Below are positions 1-8,056 of a stretch of DNA of 64,000 nt, in pieces; the first letter of the stretch is position 1, and each line of letters starts with the position of its first letter. The notes under the pieces were generated by a model. That model searched no databases. It worked only from the letters and a program-made list of their open reading frames with translations, and was not told where the DNA came from. The translations under genes were made by a program, and so were the position numbers. Origin of the DNA: NCEH01 sp002257205. GTDB lineage: Bacteria; Pseudomonadota; Alphaproteobacteria; Rhizobiales; Xanthobacteraceae. The stretch is from NCBI RefSeq assembly GCF_043195105.1, contig NZ_JBAFWO010000004.1. One strand, given 5' to 3'.

Positions 1-930
1 GGCCGGATCGTCGGCGGGCAGTTTGTCGATGACGGTCAGCCGCGTGTCGATGGTCGTGCCATGCTTGGCATAGACCGAGCCGTCGATGGACGCGGTGAAC
101 ACCACGCGGCCATGTTCCTGAAGCCGGACGAAGGCATCACGCCAGGTCGGCGTATCCGGTGCGAAGCTCGATCCGGTGATCGTCACCAGCCGCCCGCCAT
201 CGGCCAGACGCGCCAGCGCCGAGGCGACATGGCGATAGGCGGCGTCCGCCATCCGGCCGGAGACATTGGCCATCACCGAGAACGGAGGGTTCATCAGCAC
301 CACGGTCGGCACAAGAGCCGGGTCAAGATGGTCGTGGATCTGCGCCGCGTCGAAGCGGGTGACGGGAATGGCCGGAAAGAGGTGGAAGAGAAGATCGGCG
401 CGGGTTTCCGCCAGCTCGTTGAGCACAAGCGATCCACCGACGATCTCGGCCAGGATGGCGAGCAGGCCGGTGCCTGCCGAGGGTTCGAGAACCCGGTCGG
501 CGGGCGTGATGGCGGCGGCGGTTGCGGCGATCAGCCCGAGCGGGATCGGCGTCGAGAATTGCTGGAAGGTCTGGCTTTCTTCCGAACGGCGCGTGTGGGT
601 GGGCAGAAGCCCGGCGACCTTCGCCAGAAGCGGCAGGCTGGCGGCCTGAGAACCGGCTTTGCGGAAAAGCGCCTTTCCGTATTTGCGCAGGAACAGGATG
701 GTCGCCGCTTCGCAGGCTTCATAGGCGGTTTTCCAATCCCAGGCGCCGGTGGCGTCGGATGCGCCGAAGGCGGTTTCCATCGCGCCGCGCAGGGTGGCGG
801 CATCGACGCGATGACCGCGTTCGAGATGGGGAAGGAGGAGAAACGCTGCCTGGTGGATAGCGAAGGCTGTGTCGACGACAGAGACCATCGGTGCAGCCGG
901 AACGGTCGCGGCGGTGGAAGCATATGTCAT
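1..930 (-). CDS. N-terminal part of a large methyltransferase-helicase (strawberry-notch type), cut by the window edge
   Basis: An open frame of 310 codons runs from an ATG at 930 off the left edge without a stop. It contains a SAM-binding motif I (LEPSAGTGLLAI, about residues 144-155) and the N6-adenine-type catalytic motif NPPF (about residues 205-208, preceded by VVLM). Large proteins with this N-terminal methylase followed by an SNF2/strawberry-notch helicase are common on alphaproteobacterial plasmids and ICEs, where they are thought to protect entering DNA. The helicase half lies outside the window, so that part is inferred. A purine-rich GAGG lies about 9 bases before the ATG. It is the last gene of the minus-strand maintenance block and has its own structured leader. 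Confidence 0.85.
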   Translation of the reverse strand, partial: MTYASTAATVPAAPMVSVVDTAFAIHQAAFLLLPHLERGHRVDAATLRGAMETAFGASDATGAWDWKTAYEACEAATILFLRKYGKALFRKAGSQAASLPLLAKVAGLLPTHTRRSEESQTFQQFSTPIPLGLIAATAAAITPADRVLEPSAGTGLLAILAEIVGGSLVLNELAETRADLLFHLFPAIPVTRFDAAQIHDHLDPALVPTVVLMNPPFSVMANVSGRMADAAYRHVASALARLADGGRLVTITGSSFAPDTPTWRDAFVRLQEHGRVVFTASIDGSVYAKHGTTIDTRLTVIDKLPADDPA

Positions 931-1030
931 GGAAGGAACCTCGGAGAGCGGGAACGGATCGAGCCGCGCAGCGCTCTCTCTCGACCGCACTGGCTCAAAC
1001 CCGTCCCGGCCTTCCTCTTCCTCTCAAATG
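931..1030 (-). promoter_or_regulatory. Structured leader copy A, upstream of the methyltransferase-helicase
   Basis: On the minus strand an outer stem pairs GGGACGG (1007-1001) with CCGTTCCC (957-950, one bulged T). An inner stem pairs GAGCC (996-992) with GGCTC (965-961). The arms are joined by GTTT after the first arm. Upstream lies the block GAGGAAGAGGAAGGCC, identical in copy B. The helix ends close to the ribosome binding region of the gene. This suggests a cis-acting RNA; a DNA operator is the alternative. Confidence 0.6.
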
Positions 1031-1046
1031 CTCGGCCATGGCCGAC

Positions 1047-1081
1047 ATGGAAAAAGCGCCCGGCCGTGAGGCGGGGCGCTT
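1047..1081 (-). terminator. Rho-independent terminator of the 1089-1841 gene
   Basis: On the minus strand AGCGCCC and GGGCGCT form a 7-bp stem followed at once by TTTTT. It lies 8 bases after the stop of the upstream gene and before leader A, so leader A starts a new transcription unit. Confidence 0.8.
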
Positions 1082-1088
1082 GTCTGGA

Positions 1089-1841
1089 TCAACCGAAGCG
1101 ACGACCAGATGCTGTGAAGGTGTATTCGTTCGCCGTGATAGTGTCGTCGACGACGGCATCCGAGGATTGGTACTCGTATTCGCGTTCGAGCTGCCGGTAG
1201 AGCCAGCGGGCCAGATCGCGCAGCGCCTCGGTCACGGCCTCCTCGGCATCTGCGGTTATGTCCTGCCAGGTCGGACTATCGCGCTCCACCGAGATTGACA
1301 TGCGATACTCGTGGTAATAGGGACCGCGATGGGTGGCCTCGGCGTGAAGCTGGTAGAAATTCCGCCGCTGAATCGCCTGCAATGTACTGGCGATATGATG
1401 CAGTTCTTCGTCCTGCGGTGCGTGCGACCTGATCTTGCGAAGTGCATCCTTCTCGTAGGAATAGAATGCCTCGAAACAGGCGCCATCGCCCTGGCTCCAG
1501 AATCCCCGGAACCCGATGCAAGGTTTCTGACGTGTTCCGCCGCCATAGAGCCGCACAGGGCGGGTCTTCAGCCGGATGCCGAGAATGGCGCAAATCGCCT
1601 CGAAATCCTCGAAGACGAATTCGTGCCAGTCGTCGCTGGACGCCTCCCGATACCAGGCGCGGGCCTTGTCCTTCGCCGTGTCGGAAAGCTCGGAGAGGCG
1701 ATAGACGGTGGTTTCGATGATCTCAGATGCCGTAATGGGGGTATCCGTCCGCACCCCCGTAGCAAGCCCGCGATCTGCTGGAATAGGCTTTTGTTTGTTT
1801 TGAGATAAGAGGAGTTCGGTCTTGGAAGTTTTTATTGGCAT
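1089..1841 (-). CDS. Conserved plasmid/ICE protein (antitoxin-of-stability-system type), 5' end replaced by IS110
   Basis: The recognisable family part runs from IETTVYRLSELS to the C-terminus (SGRRFG), about 210 residues. It is rich in Trp, Tyr and charged residues and has no signal peptide or membrane segment. From memory, close relatives on alphaproteobacterial plasmids are labelled antitoxin of a toxin-antitoxin stability system, but no biochemistry supports that and no toxin gene lies beside it. Relatives begin near IETTVYR. Here the codons before it come from the adjacent IS110 end, so the native start and its leader appear lost. The longest frame starts at 1841, inside the transposase gene on the other strand; a GTG at 1751 is a more economical start. 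A good terminator follows the stop. Confidence 0.6.
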   Translation of the reverse strand: MPIKTSKTELLLSQNKQKPIPADRGLATGVRTDTPITASEIIETTVYRLSELSDTAKDKARAWYREASSDDWHEFVFEDFEAICAILGIRLKTRPVRLYGGGTRQKPCIGFRGFWSQGDGACFEAFYSYEKDALRKIRSHAPQDEELHHIASTLQAIQRRNFYQLHAEATHRGPYYHEYRMSISVERDSPTWQDITADAEEAVTEALRDLARWLYRQLEREYEYQSSDAVVDDTITANEYTFTASGRRFG

Positions 1842-2868
1842 CGATGTATCTCTCGATAGTTGTGCTATTTGCGCGGTAGATGAGCGTGGGAAGGTGGTTC
1901 GGGAATCTAAGCTCGCGAGCGATCCAGAAGCGTTGCGCGACTGGTTTCATCCGTTTGCCGACAATATTGCTGCCGTTGGACTCGAAGCTGGCCCGCTCTC
2001 ACAGTGGCTGCATAAGGGCCTGACCGATGTCGGGATTCCCGTCACTTTGATGGAGACGCGGCAGGTAAAAGCTGCGCTGAAAGCTGCCCCAATAAAGACA
2101 GATCGGCGCGACGCAGCAGGCATAGCCCAGTTGTTGCGACTAGGATGGTTTCGTCCCGTTCACTGCAAATCTGTCTCCGCGCAGGAAATGCGTGTGCTTC
2201 TGGGAGCGAGAAGATCAGTCAACCAGGCCGTAATTGACCTGGAGCTTTCGCTTCGCGGGATGCTTCGAAATTTTGGACTGAGATTGGGGAAGACAGGGAA
2301 GGTTGGCTTTGAAACTCTGGTCAGGGACCTGATCTCAGGAAACCGGCTGCTCGAACTGTCGCTGGAGCCAATGCTACGAGCACGGGCCGCGCTGCGCACG
2401 GAACTTGCTCGATTGGAGCGTATGGCTCGAGAGATTGCGCGCGAGGATAAAGCCTGCCGTCTGATGATGACGATGCCAGGGATCGGCGCGATTGTTGCCT
2501 TGACCGTCCGATCGGCAATCGACGATCCCGCCAGGTTCCGCTCGTCAAAAGACGTTGGACCGTGGGTCGGTTTGACGCCAGGTCGTTACCAATCCGGCGA
2601 GACGGATGTGATTGGCAGCATCACGAAGGCAGGCGACGTAGGTATGCGGACCGCACTGTATCAGGCAGCATCCGTGATCATGTATCGTTCAAAGAAACCG
2701 TCATGGATCAAAACCTGGGGGATGCAGCTCGCACGGCGCCGCGGGATGAAACGTGCGGTCACTGCCATGGCAAGGCGTGTCGGCGTGGTTCTACATCGAA
2801 TGTGGGTGGATGGCACTGAGTTTTGCGCCGTTCCGCGCGAAGCAAACCAAAGAGGCCGGATCGCATGA
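1822..2868 (+). CDS. IS110-family transposase (DEDD recombinase)
   Basis: This 348-residue protein has the RuvC-like DEDD N-terminal domain (GIDVSLDS near residue 7, GLEAGPLSQW near 53, TDRRDA near 91). Its C-terminal Tnp_20 region has MPGIGAIVAL and the serine-bearing GRYQSGETDV. The start is a TTG at 1822 with AAGAGGAG seven bases upstream. IS110-type recombinases use a structured guide (bridge) RNA encoded in a non-coding end of the element. The short 5' space and long 3' space suggest the RNA, if present, lies downstream as in the IS1111 group. The element has landed at the 5' end of the gene at 1089. Confidence 0.93.
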   Translation: MEVFIGIDVSLDSCAICAVDERGKVVRESKLASDPEALRDWFHPFADNIAAVGLEAGPLSQWLHKGLTDVGIPVTLMETRQVKAALKAAPIKTDRRDAAGIAQLLRLGWFRPVHCKSVSAQEMRVLLGARRSVNQAVIDLELSLRGMLRNFGLRLGKTGKVGFETLVRDLISGNRLLELSLEPMLRARAALRTELARLERMAREIAREDKACRLMMTMPGIGAIVALTVRSAIDDPARFRSSKDVGPWVGLTPGRYQSGETDVIGSITKAGDVGMRTALYQAASVIMYRSKKPSWIKTWGMQLARRRGMKRAVTAMARRVGVVLHRMWVDGTEFCAVPREANQRGRIA

Positions 2869-3197
2869 TTGGTGCGTGATCTCTGTGTGATCGTGAAGTT
2901 CTAACAATCGGCCAGACCAAGCGTATTGGCCATCGAGGTCCCCACCGGGACGTGGTTTCCGAAGACGCCGGCCGATGCCTAGTCGCTGAAGCTTTGCTTC
3001 AAGCACGCATCTCAGATGGGCGCTCGGAAACCGCATTGAACCAGGCATCAAGTTGGCGGCCGACGCGCCGACCACGGACGGAAGCGCGACCCCGGTGAAG
3101 GACTAGGACGATAGCCATTTCGTCCCAAGGGCAAATGGCGGCACCACGAATGCGATGAACTTGTTTTCTCTTCAGAAAGGTCGCTGCGAATGCAACT
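2869..3197. other. Gene-free 329 bases after the IS110 transposase; candidate non-coding end of the element
   Basis: No convincing coding frame is present. The stretch follows an IS110-family transposase gene, where IS1111-group elements encode their bridge RNA. It contains GC-rich local repeats (for example GGCGGCCGACGCGCCG near 3056). The exact right end of the element could not be fixed because these elements lack obvious terminal repeats and target duplications. Confidence 0.4.
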
Positions 3198-3644
3198 TTA
3201 ATCCTTGACTATCGGCTTCCCATTACGGAAGGCATCGGGATCGCCTCCGTCGAGCACGTCGGTGAGCCAGCCGTCGGTATATGTCCAGGCGATTGTTTCG
3301 CCGGTGCTGAGATCGAGGGCATGTGCCCCACCGCCGAAGGCGTTGACGCGGGCCGTCGAGCAGGTGTTGGCGTATTGAAAGCCCCAGCGGCCGGTCAGTT
3401 CGAATTCCTTCGCGCAGATTTTGACGAACTGGATCAATCGCTCGGGATCGCCGGTCTCGTCATCGCGCATCCAGAGCTGGGTGCCGCCATGCTCGGGCTG
3501 GATCGACAGCAGGAAGCCCTCCGAAGGCGGGTCTTCCGATGCGCCGTCCTCGGACAGGCGATTGTAGAGGTCGAGTGCTCGGGCGGCATTGTCGGGTATG
3601 CCGACATCGAGCAAGCACGAGAAATGGGTGAAGTAGTTGGCCAT
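3198..3644 (-). CDS. Conserved hypothetical protein of the ICE maintenance block
   Basis: The 148-residue acidic soluble protein has no signal peptide or membrane segment. Its sequence holds several Asp/Glu-rich loops (SEDGASEDPP, DDETGDPE) and ends in GKPIVKD. I do not recognise a domain; it looks like a member of the unnamed protein set that travels with ArdC and ParB-like genes on alphaproteobacterial plasmids. The ATG at 3644 is preceded by GGAG at a 9-base spacing. It has its own structured leader (copy B) and a terminator upstream, so it is probably transcribed alone and regulated in parallel with the other leader-bearing genes. Confidence 0.7.
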   Translation of the reverse strand: MANYFTHFSCLLDVGIPDNAARALDLYNRLSEDGASEDPPSEGFLLSIQPEHGGTQLWMRDDETGDPERLIQFVKICAKEFELTGRWGFQYANTCSTARVNAFGGGAHALDLSTGETIAWTYTDGWLTDVLDGGDPDAFRNGKPIVKD

Positions 3645-3740
3645 GGAGTGTTACTCCAGAGAGCAGGAACGGGCCGAACCGGCGGACACTCTCTCTCAAC
3701 CCGACCGGCTCAAACCCGTCCCGGCCTTCCTCTTCCTCTG
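3645..3740 (-). promoter_or_regulatory. Structured leader copy B, upstream of the 148-residue protein
   Basis: On the minus strand an outer stem pairs GGACGGG (3721-3715) with CCCGTTCC (3673-3666, one bulged T). An inner stem pairs GAGCCGG (3711-3705) with CCGGTTC (3682-3676). The inner helix differs from copy A in sequence but keeps pairing, which argues for RNA structure. The upstream GAGGAAGAGGAAGGCC block is identical to copy A. Confidence 0.62.
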
Positions 3741-3753
3741 GATGCGGAAGACG

Positions 3754-3785
3754 AAAAAAGCCCGGCGCTCTTGCGAGGCCGGGCT
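3754..3785 (-). terminator. Rho-independent terminator after the 3812-4288 gene
   Basis: On the minus strand AGCCCGGC and GCCGGGCT form an 8-bp stem followed by TTTTTT. It lies 26 bases after the stop of the 158-residue gene and before leader B. Confidence 0.85.
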
Positions 3786-3811
3786 GTATTTGCTGATCCG
3801 CAAGTGGCCGA

Positions 3812-4288
3812 CTACGCCGCCGCCCGGCCTTCGACGACATCTGCGCCAACCTCATCGGCGGTCACGTCCTCGAGCCGTGCCGAACTGTAGCGGTTCTTCG
3901 CCAGCCACAGCTCGGCGGCTTCGCGGCTTTCGGCCAGGTGCAGCAGCTCGCTGTTGCCGCCGAAATCCTGAAGCACCCGCACCATGCCAATGGCGGGCCG
4001 CTCGGCGATCTCGAAGGTCAGATCGCTATCGACCGAATGAGTGCGCATGATGGTCACGAGGATGACGCCGCCGCTGGCGAAATTTCCCTCATGCAGGGTG
4101 ATCGATGCCGGTGAGCAATAGGTCGGGCGCTCGCGGGCCGGTTCCTTCTTCACCAGCCGGCCGACGCCGTTGCGGCGTTCCCAGGCGGCGAGCTTTTTGG
4201 AAAAACGCGCCGGAGGCTTGGGCGTGCCGTCGGAATAGCGGATGAGCGAACCGAGCGGCGCGGTGTCATGGACGATATGTGCGGACAT
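3812..4288 (-). CDS. Conserved hypothetical protein of the ICE maintenance block
   Basis: A 158-residue soluble protein with a basic N-terminal half (PKPPARFSKKLAAWERRNGVG) and an acidic C-terminal half (EDVTADEVGADVVEG). No catalytic motif is evident. I do not recognise the family beyond noting that similar proteins accompany ParB-like and ArdC genes on plasmids of this group. The ATG at 4288 has GGAG about ten bases upstream. Terminator-like hairpins separate it from the ParB-like gene, and one of them sits inside its own leader, so an attenuation-type control is possible. It lacks the GACGGG leader seen in four neighbours. Confidence 0.68.
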   Translation of the reverse strand: MSAHIVHDTAPLGSLIRYSDGTPKPPARFSKKLAAWERRNGVGRLVKKEPARERPTYCSPASITLHEGNFASGGVILVTIMRTHSVDSDLTFEIAERPAIGMVRVLQDFGGNSELLHLAESREAAELWLAKNRYSSARLEDVTADEVGADVVEGRAAA

Positions 4289-4310
4289 GGAAACAATCTC
4301 CAGAAAAGAG

Positions 4311-4333
4311 AAAGGCCCGGCAGATGCCGAGCC
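4311..4333 (-). terminator. Terminator-like hairpin in front of the 158-residue gene
   Basis: On the minus strand GGCTCGGC (4333-4326) pairs with GCCGGGCC (4321-4314, one G-T pair) and is followed by TTTCTCTTTT. It lies after a first hairpin and only about 25 bases before the downstream ATG, so it may end the parB-like transcript or attenuate the next gene. Confidence 0.65.
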
Positions 4334-4349
4334 TGGATGGTTGGGATGG

Positions 4350-4377
4350 AAAGAAACGGGGCGACCGGAGCCGCCCC
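4350..4377 (-). terminator. Terminator of the ParB-like gene
   Basis: On the minus strand GGGGCG (4377-4372) pairs with CGCCCC (4363-4358) and is followed by GTTTCTTT. It begins about 12 bases after the ParB-like stop codon. Confidence 0.65.
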
Positions 4378-4388
4378 GCCGGTGAGGA

Positions 4389-6521
4389 TTACTCGGCCGC
4401 GATCAGATGGGCCGTGTCGTCCTCGCTTTGGTCCGGCTCGTCGTCACCGGCGAGGAAATCAGGCAGCGCATCGGTATCGTCCTCGGGGGCAATGTCGTCC
4501 GGCACCTGCTCGATGTCGGCTAGACGCAGAGGTTCGGGTAGCCAGCCGGTATCGGCCAGCAGGCGTTCCGCCTCCTTGGCCATGTCGCCCTTCTTCAGGT
4601 GCTCGATGAGGGACGCCGCCCGTTCACCGGCGCCCTCACGCACGGCTTCGAGGATGCGGGGCTTGGTGACACGGCCGAGATAGTTCTCGACCGTCGGCCG
4701 CCATCCTGCGCCCTCGACCATATCGAGGTCCGTGGCGCGCGCCAGCCGGTCGGCCTGAGACAGCCGCTGATCCAGACTACGCTGTGAAAGCCCGGAGCCG
4801 CCATTACGGTCGACCTTTTCATAAAGCGCATTCACGCCATAGGCGACGCAATGGGCGAGCAGCACCATGCGGCTGGCGTCGTCAAGCACGGCGATCCACT
4901 CCCACAGTGCATCGTCGTCGGTCGGTAGGTCCGCCTTCCAGTCCTGATACCGCGTCGCGATCGCCTTGGCCGACGGGCTGTCCTTCAGGTCGGTGCCCTG
5001 AGTCGAGAAGAAGTGGTGGCGCACGGTGACTTCCAGGCATCCGCTCGGCGCGGAATAGTGGTAGCGCTCCATCACCAGCCGATGCAGCAGCGCCGTCATG
5101 GCGACATGCGGATTGTTCGCCAGCGCATCGTGCAGCGCGAGCGTCTTGTGCGCCGTCAGCTCCGAGACCAGCCGTTCGGGCAGCGGCTTGATGACGTTCT
5201 CCTCTTCCTCCTCCGGTTCGGTCGGCTGGCCGCCAATGGTGATGACGGCGCGCTGCGCAGCGGGGATCGAAGACGCCGAACCATCGGGCGAAGTCCCGTC
5301 GTTTCGGTCACCTTCGCCGTCCACGACCAGGGGCGCTTCGTCCTCGGGATGGACATAACCGCGATCGACCGACAGGTGACCTTCGCGATCGATGCTGATG
5401 AACACACCGGCGCGGGTGATCTCGGTCGGGTCATAGATGACGGGGCGATCCTCGAGGGCGGCGAGGGCGGTTTCGATCTCACCGACCCGTTCGTCCACCA
5501 CGTCGGGATATTGCTCGGCCTCGGCATATTCGGCTTCAAGGGCCTCGTATTCCGCAGTCAGGGCGTCGAAGGTCGCCTGTTCCTCATCGGTCAGGGGCGC
5601 CGCCGTGCCGATCAGCCGACGGAGGCCGTGACCGTGGCCATAGGGCGTCTCGACCCTGGCATCGACCCACTTCCAGCCCTCGGCGCCGATAGCCTCGGCT
5701 TCCGCCTTCAGCTTGTCGTCGGTGAGCTGGTCGAGCAGTCCGACATCCTGCAGCCAGCCGCCATCGTCGGACTGGAACAGGTCATTCAGGACGATGCCAC
5801 CGGCGACCTCATAGGCGGCGAGACCGACGAACTGTGCCCGCTTGTCGGAGGCGCGCACCGTGGTTTCGGTGAGCATGCGCCGGACCTGATGCGGCTCCTT
5901 CGACCACGAATCCTTGATCGCATCCCAGACCTGTTCCTGGCGGGCATGGTCGGGATTGACGGTGAAGGCCATGAGCTGCTCCAGCGTCACGATGTCCTCG
6001 GCATAGAGGTCGAGGAGCGAGGGCGCGACGGAGGCCAGGCGCAGGCGTTGCTTCACGATATTGACCGAGACGAAGAACGCGGCGGCGATCTCTTCCTCGG
6101 ACATGCCCTTGAGGCGCATATCCTGAAACGCGCGGTACTGGTCGAGGGGATGGAGCGGGGCGCGCTGGAGGTTTTCGGCCAGGCTGTCGTCCTCAAGGAG
6201 GATGTCGCTGCCGGCTTCACGCACGACGCAGGGCACCGGCGCAGTCTTCGCCAGGCGCTTGGCCTTGACCAGCAGTTCAAGCGCCCGGTAGCGGCGGCCG
6301 CCAGCGGGGATTTCGAACATGCCGGTCTCATTGCCATCGGCATCGATGACCGGACGCACATTGAGGCCCTGTAGTAGGCCGCGCCGGGCGATGTCCCGCG
6401 AGAGTTCCTCGATCGACACGCCCGCCTTGACCTTGCGGACATTCGACTGGCTGAGGACCAGCTTGTTGAAGGGAATGTCGCGCGAGGACGACAGGGTGAT
6501 TTTCTGAGCAGTAGTAGCCAT
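4389..6521 (-). CDS. Large ParB/RepB/Spo0J-like nuclease-fold protein of plasmids and ICEs
   Basis: The 710-residue protein begins with a ParB N-terminal domain: IPFNKLVLSQSNVRK (residues about 16-30), IARRGLLQGLNVRP, the AGGRRYRAL box and DDSLAENLQR. A KorB-like helix-turn-helix follows (MSEEEIAAAFFVSVNIVKQRL, about residues 140-160). The long C-terminal part is specific to these large ParB-like proteins and has an acidic tail. The size and gene neighbourhood set it apart from chromosomal ParB, and no parA lies nearby, so a role in gene control or element maintenance is as likely as partition. The start at 6521 (MATTAQKITL) is chosen over the longer frame because leader C and GGAG lie directly before it. 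Confidence 0.88.
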   Translation of the reverse strand: MATTAQKITLSSSRDIPFNKLVLSQSNVRKVKAGVSIEELSRDIARRGLLQGLNVRPVIDADGNETGMFEIPAGGRRYRALELLVKAKRLAKTAPVPCVVREAGSDILLEDDSLAENLQRAPLHPLDQYRAFQDMRLKGMSEEEIAAAFFVSVNIVKQRLRLASVAPSLLDLYAEDIVTLEQLMAFTVNPDHARQEQVWDAIKDSWSKEPHQVRRMLTETTVRASDKRAQFVGLAAYEVAGGIVLNDLFQSDDGGWLQDVGLLDQLTDDKLKAEAEAIGAEGWKWVDARVETPYGHGHGLRRLIGTAAPLTDEEQATFDALTAEYEALEAEYAEAEQYPDVVDERVGEIETALAALEDRPVIYDPTEITRAGVFISIDREGHLSVDRGYVHPEDEAPLVVDGEGDRNDGTSPDGSASSIPAAQRAVITIGGQPTEPEEEEENVIKPLPERLVSELTAHKTLALHDALANNPHVAMTALLHRLVMERYHYSAPSGCLEVTVRHHFFSTQGTDLKDSPSAKAIATRYQDWKADLPTDDDALWEWIAVLDDASRMVLLAHCVAYGVNALYEKVDRNGGSGLSQRSLDQRLSQADRLARATDLDMVEGAGWRPTVENYLGRVTKPRILEAVREGAGERAASLIEHLKKGDMAKEAERLLADTGWLPEPLRLADIEQVPDDIAPEDDTDALPDFLAGDDEPDQSEDDTAHLIAAE

Positions 6522-6600
6522 CGTGGTAGTCTCCGCGACGGGCGCCGAGAGCCTCTCTCTCGACCTCAACCCGTCACGAAAATCCCCACACTCCTCTCAC
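6522..6600 (-). promoter_or_regulatory. Structured leader copy C, upstream of the ParB-like gene
   Basis: On the minus strand GACGGG (6574-6569) pairs perfectly with CCCGTC (6541-6536). Nested inside, CGAGAG (6561-6556) pairs with CTCTCG (6550-6545) around the loop AGAGG. Two bases after the outer helix comes GGAG, the likely ribosome binding site, so opening or closing the helix could control translation of the ParB-like protein. Confidence 0.7.
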
Positions 6601-7094
6601 TCTCGGGTTGGGCGGTCCGTCGTGTCCAGAAGCAATTTGACTGCTTCCAGATGGTCGACCAGAGGTGCAATGACCCTGGTCGTATCCGGGAGAGTCCATC
6701 CCAGGATCTGCGGATAGCGAAAGGCCTGGAAGGCGTGAGGTTGATCCAGGGCTTCCACGAGGATCGCAAGGCCGGTTCTGTCCTTTGGATGGAATCCTCC
6801 CTTAACAGCTTGGCGGTGGCAGCATTCGAGACTGTGACCTATCGCCATCAGTCGCTCCTCGTCGTGCCCCTGATGGCTCAGCACTGCCTTGAGCGAGAGT
6901 TCCAGCGCATGAGCGACAAGCATCAAGAACGGCTCGCACACGCCGCCGATACTGCCACACCGGGAGAGGCGGGTGGCCGCTTCGGCGTAACGTTCGCCCA
7001 TGGCCAGATATTGGCGATCACGGCGATGATCGCTGCGGATGGGATCGTTCTCCGTCGATGGGGAGGGAGAGCTGGTTGCGGAAAGTACGGTCAT
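6597..7094 (-). CDS. Small HEPN-like protein coupled to ArdC
   Basis: A 165-residue helical protein with the pattern VAHALELSLKAVL followed by GHSLECCHRQA. This resembles HEPN-fold proteins, in which a long helix with a conserved polar residue and a GH motif recur; the R-x4-6-H RNase motif is not clearly present. The ATG at 7094 overlaps the ardC stop in a TGATG arrangement, so it is translated by coupling to ArdC. A GTG at 7097 is the other possible start. Partnering with an anti-restriction protein suggests a role in element establishment, but the function is unknown. Confidence 0.65.
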   Translation of the reverse strand: MTVLSATSSPSPSTENDPIRSDHRRDRQYLAMGERYAEAATRLSRCGSIGGVCEPFLMLVAHALELSLKAVLSHQGHDEERLMAIGHSLECCHRQAVKGGFHPKDRTGLAILVEALDQPHAFQAFRYPQILGWTLPDTTRVIAPLVDHLEAVKLLLDTTDRPTRE

Positions 7095-8056
7095 CACGCC
7101 GCCTCCTGCTCATCGTCAAAATCGGTAATGGGTGAGGTCCGCTCCTGACCGGGCAGGAAGGACAAAATCCAGTCGGCCGCCTTGCTGGCCTGACTGGCGG
7201 CCCGGACGATGGCGCGGTTGTCCTCGCGAAGACATTCCAGCCAGGAGCCGATGTAGTCCGCGTGGCGCACGGTTGGCTCAATGCCGAGCGATGCGCAGCA
7301 AAATGCTGAAATGAGTTCGGCGGTGATTTCCTCGACCGAATAGAGCTTCGAGCCGAAGGAGCCGGAGAGATTCCGGTTCAGCCGATGGGGCGCTCCGCTG
7401 GCATGGCCGATTTCGTGCAGCGCTGTCCGGTGCCAGTTGATGGGCTCGAAATAGGCCTGCGGAGGCGGGACCTGCACATAGTCATGGGCGGGAACGTAGT
7501 AGGCGCGATTGCCGCCGATGCGGAAGTCGATGCCGGTCGCCTTGATGAGTGCTTCGACCTTCGGCTCGACCAGGCCGGGCAGCGGTGGCGGTGCGACGAC
7601 GTTGACATCCTCGGGCAGGCCCTCGCATTGCGCCGCATTGAAGACGGTGAAGCGCTTCAGGAATGGGATCGCGTGTGCATCCTCACCGGTTTCGCGGGCG
7701 CGTTTCTTTTCGTCGTCGGGAACGAAGCGGTCGGCATAGACGACGGTGGTGCCGTGTTCGCCCTTGCGGACATTACCGCCGAGCGACAGGGCCTGGCGAA
7801 ACGTCAGCCAGCTCTGGCCGGGGAAACCGTGCTGGATGACGGCACCCCAAAGGATCAGGACGTTGATGCCGGAATAGCCGCGCCCGGTGGCGGCGTTCTT
7901 CGGCATGGCGAGCGGCGCCTTCGCCGCTGCGGTTTCCCAGGGCTGGACCCAGGGCACGCGGCCTTCTTCCAGTTCGCCGATGATCTTGTTGGTGATATCG
8001 TCGTAAAGGTTGGTGCGATCAGCGCCGGTACGGGCGCTTCGGTCATATCTGGCCAT
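7094..8056 (-). CDS. ardC: ArdC-type anti-restriction protein
   Basis: The 320-residue protein has the two-part ArdC layout. An N-terminal ssDNA-binding domain (DUF1738) runs to about residue 150, with WVQPWETAAAKAPLAMP and GINVLILW. A zincin-like metallopeptidase domain follows, with HEIGHASG (HExxH at about residue 220) and the third-ligand region EEITAELIS. ArdC proteins bind single-stranded DNA and protect incoming plasmid DNA from restriction in the recipient. The start at 8056 (MARYDRSARTG) is preferred because the structured leader and GGAG at an 8-base spacing precede it. The HEPN-like gene follows with a one-base overlap. Confidence 0.92.
   Translation of the reverse strand: MARYDRSARTGADRTNLYDDITNKIIGELEEGRVPWVQPWETAAAKAPLAMPKNAATGRGYSGINVLILWGAVIQHGFPGQSWLTFRQALSLGGNVRKGEHGTTVVYADRFVPDDEKKRARETGEDAHAIPFLKRFTVFNAAQCEGLPEDVNVVAPPPLPGLVEPKVEALIKATGIDFRIGGNRAYYVPAHDYVQVPPPQAYFEPINWHRTALHEIGHASGAPHRLNRNLSGSFGSKLYSVEEITAELISAFCCASLGIEPTVRHADYIGSWLECLREDNRAIVRAASQASKAADWILSFLPGQERTSPITDFDDEQEAA

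Noticed and set aside
61..1200. 379-codon plus-strand open frame
   Set aside because: It is antisense to the methyltransferase-helicase, whose frame has clear SAM and NPPF motifs; the plus-strand translation has no domain and runs across a terminator and a leader.
5013..6374. 453-codon plus-strand open frame opposite the ParB-like gene
   Set aside because: Antisense shadow in GC-rich sequence; the minus-strand frame contains the ParB motifs.
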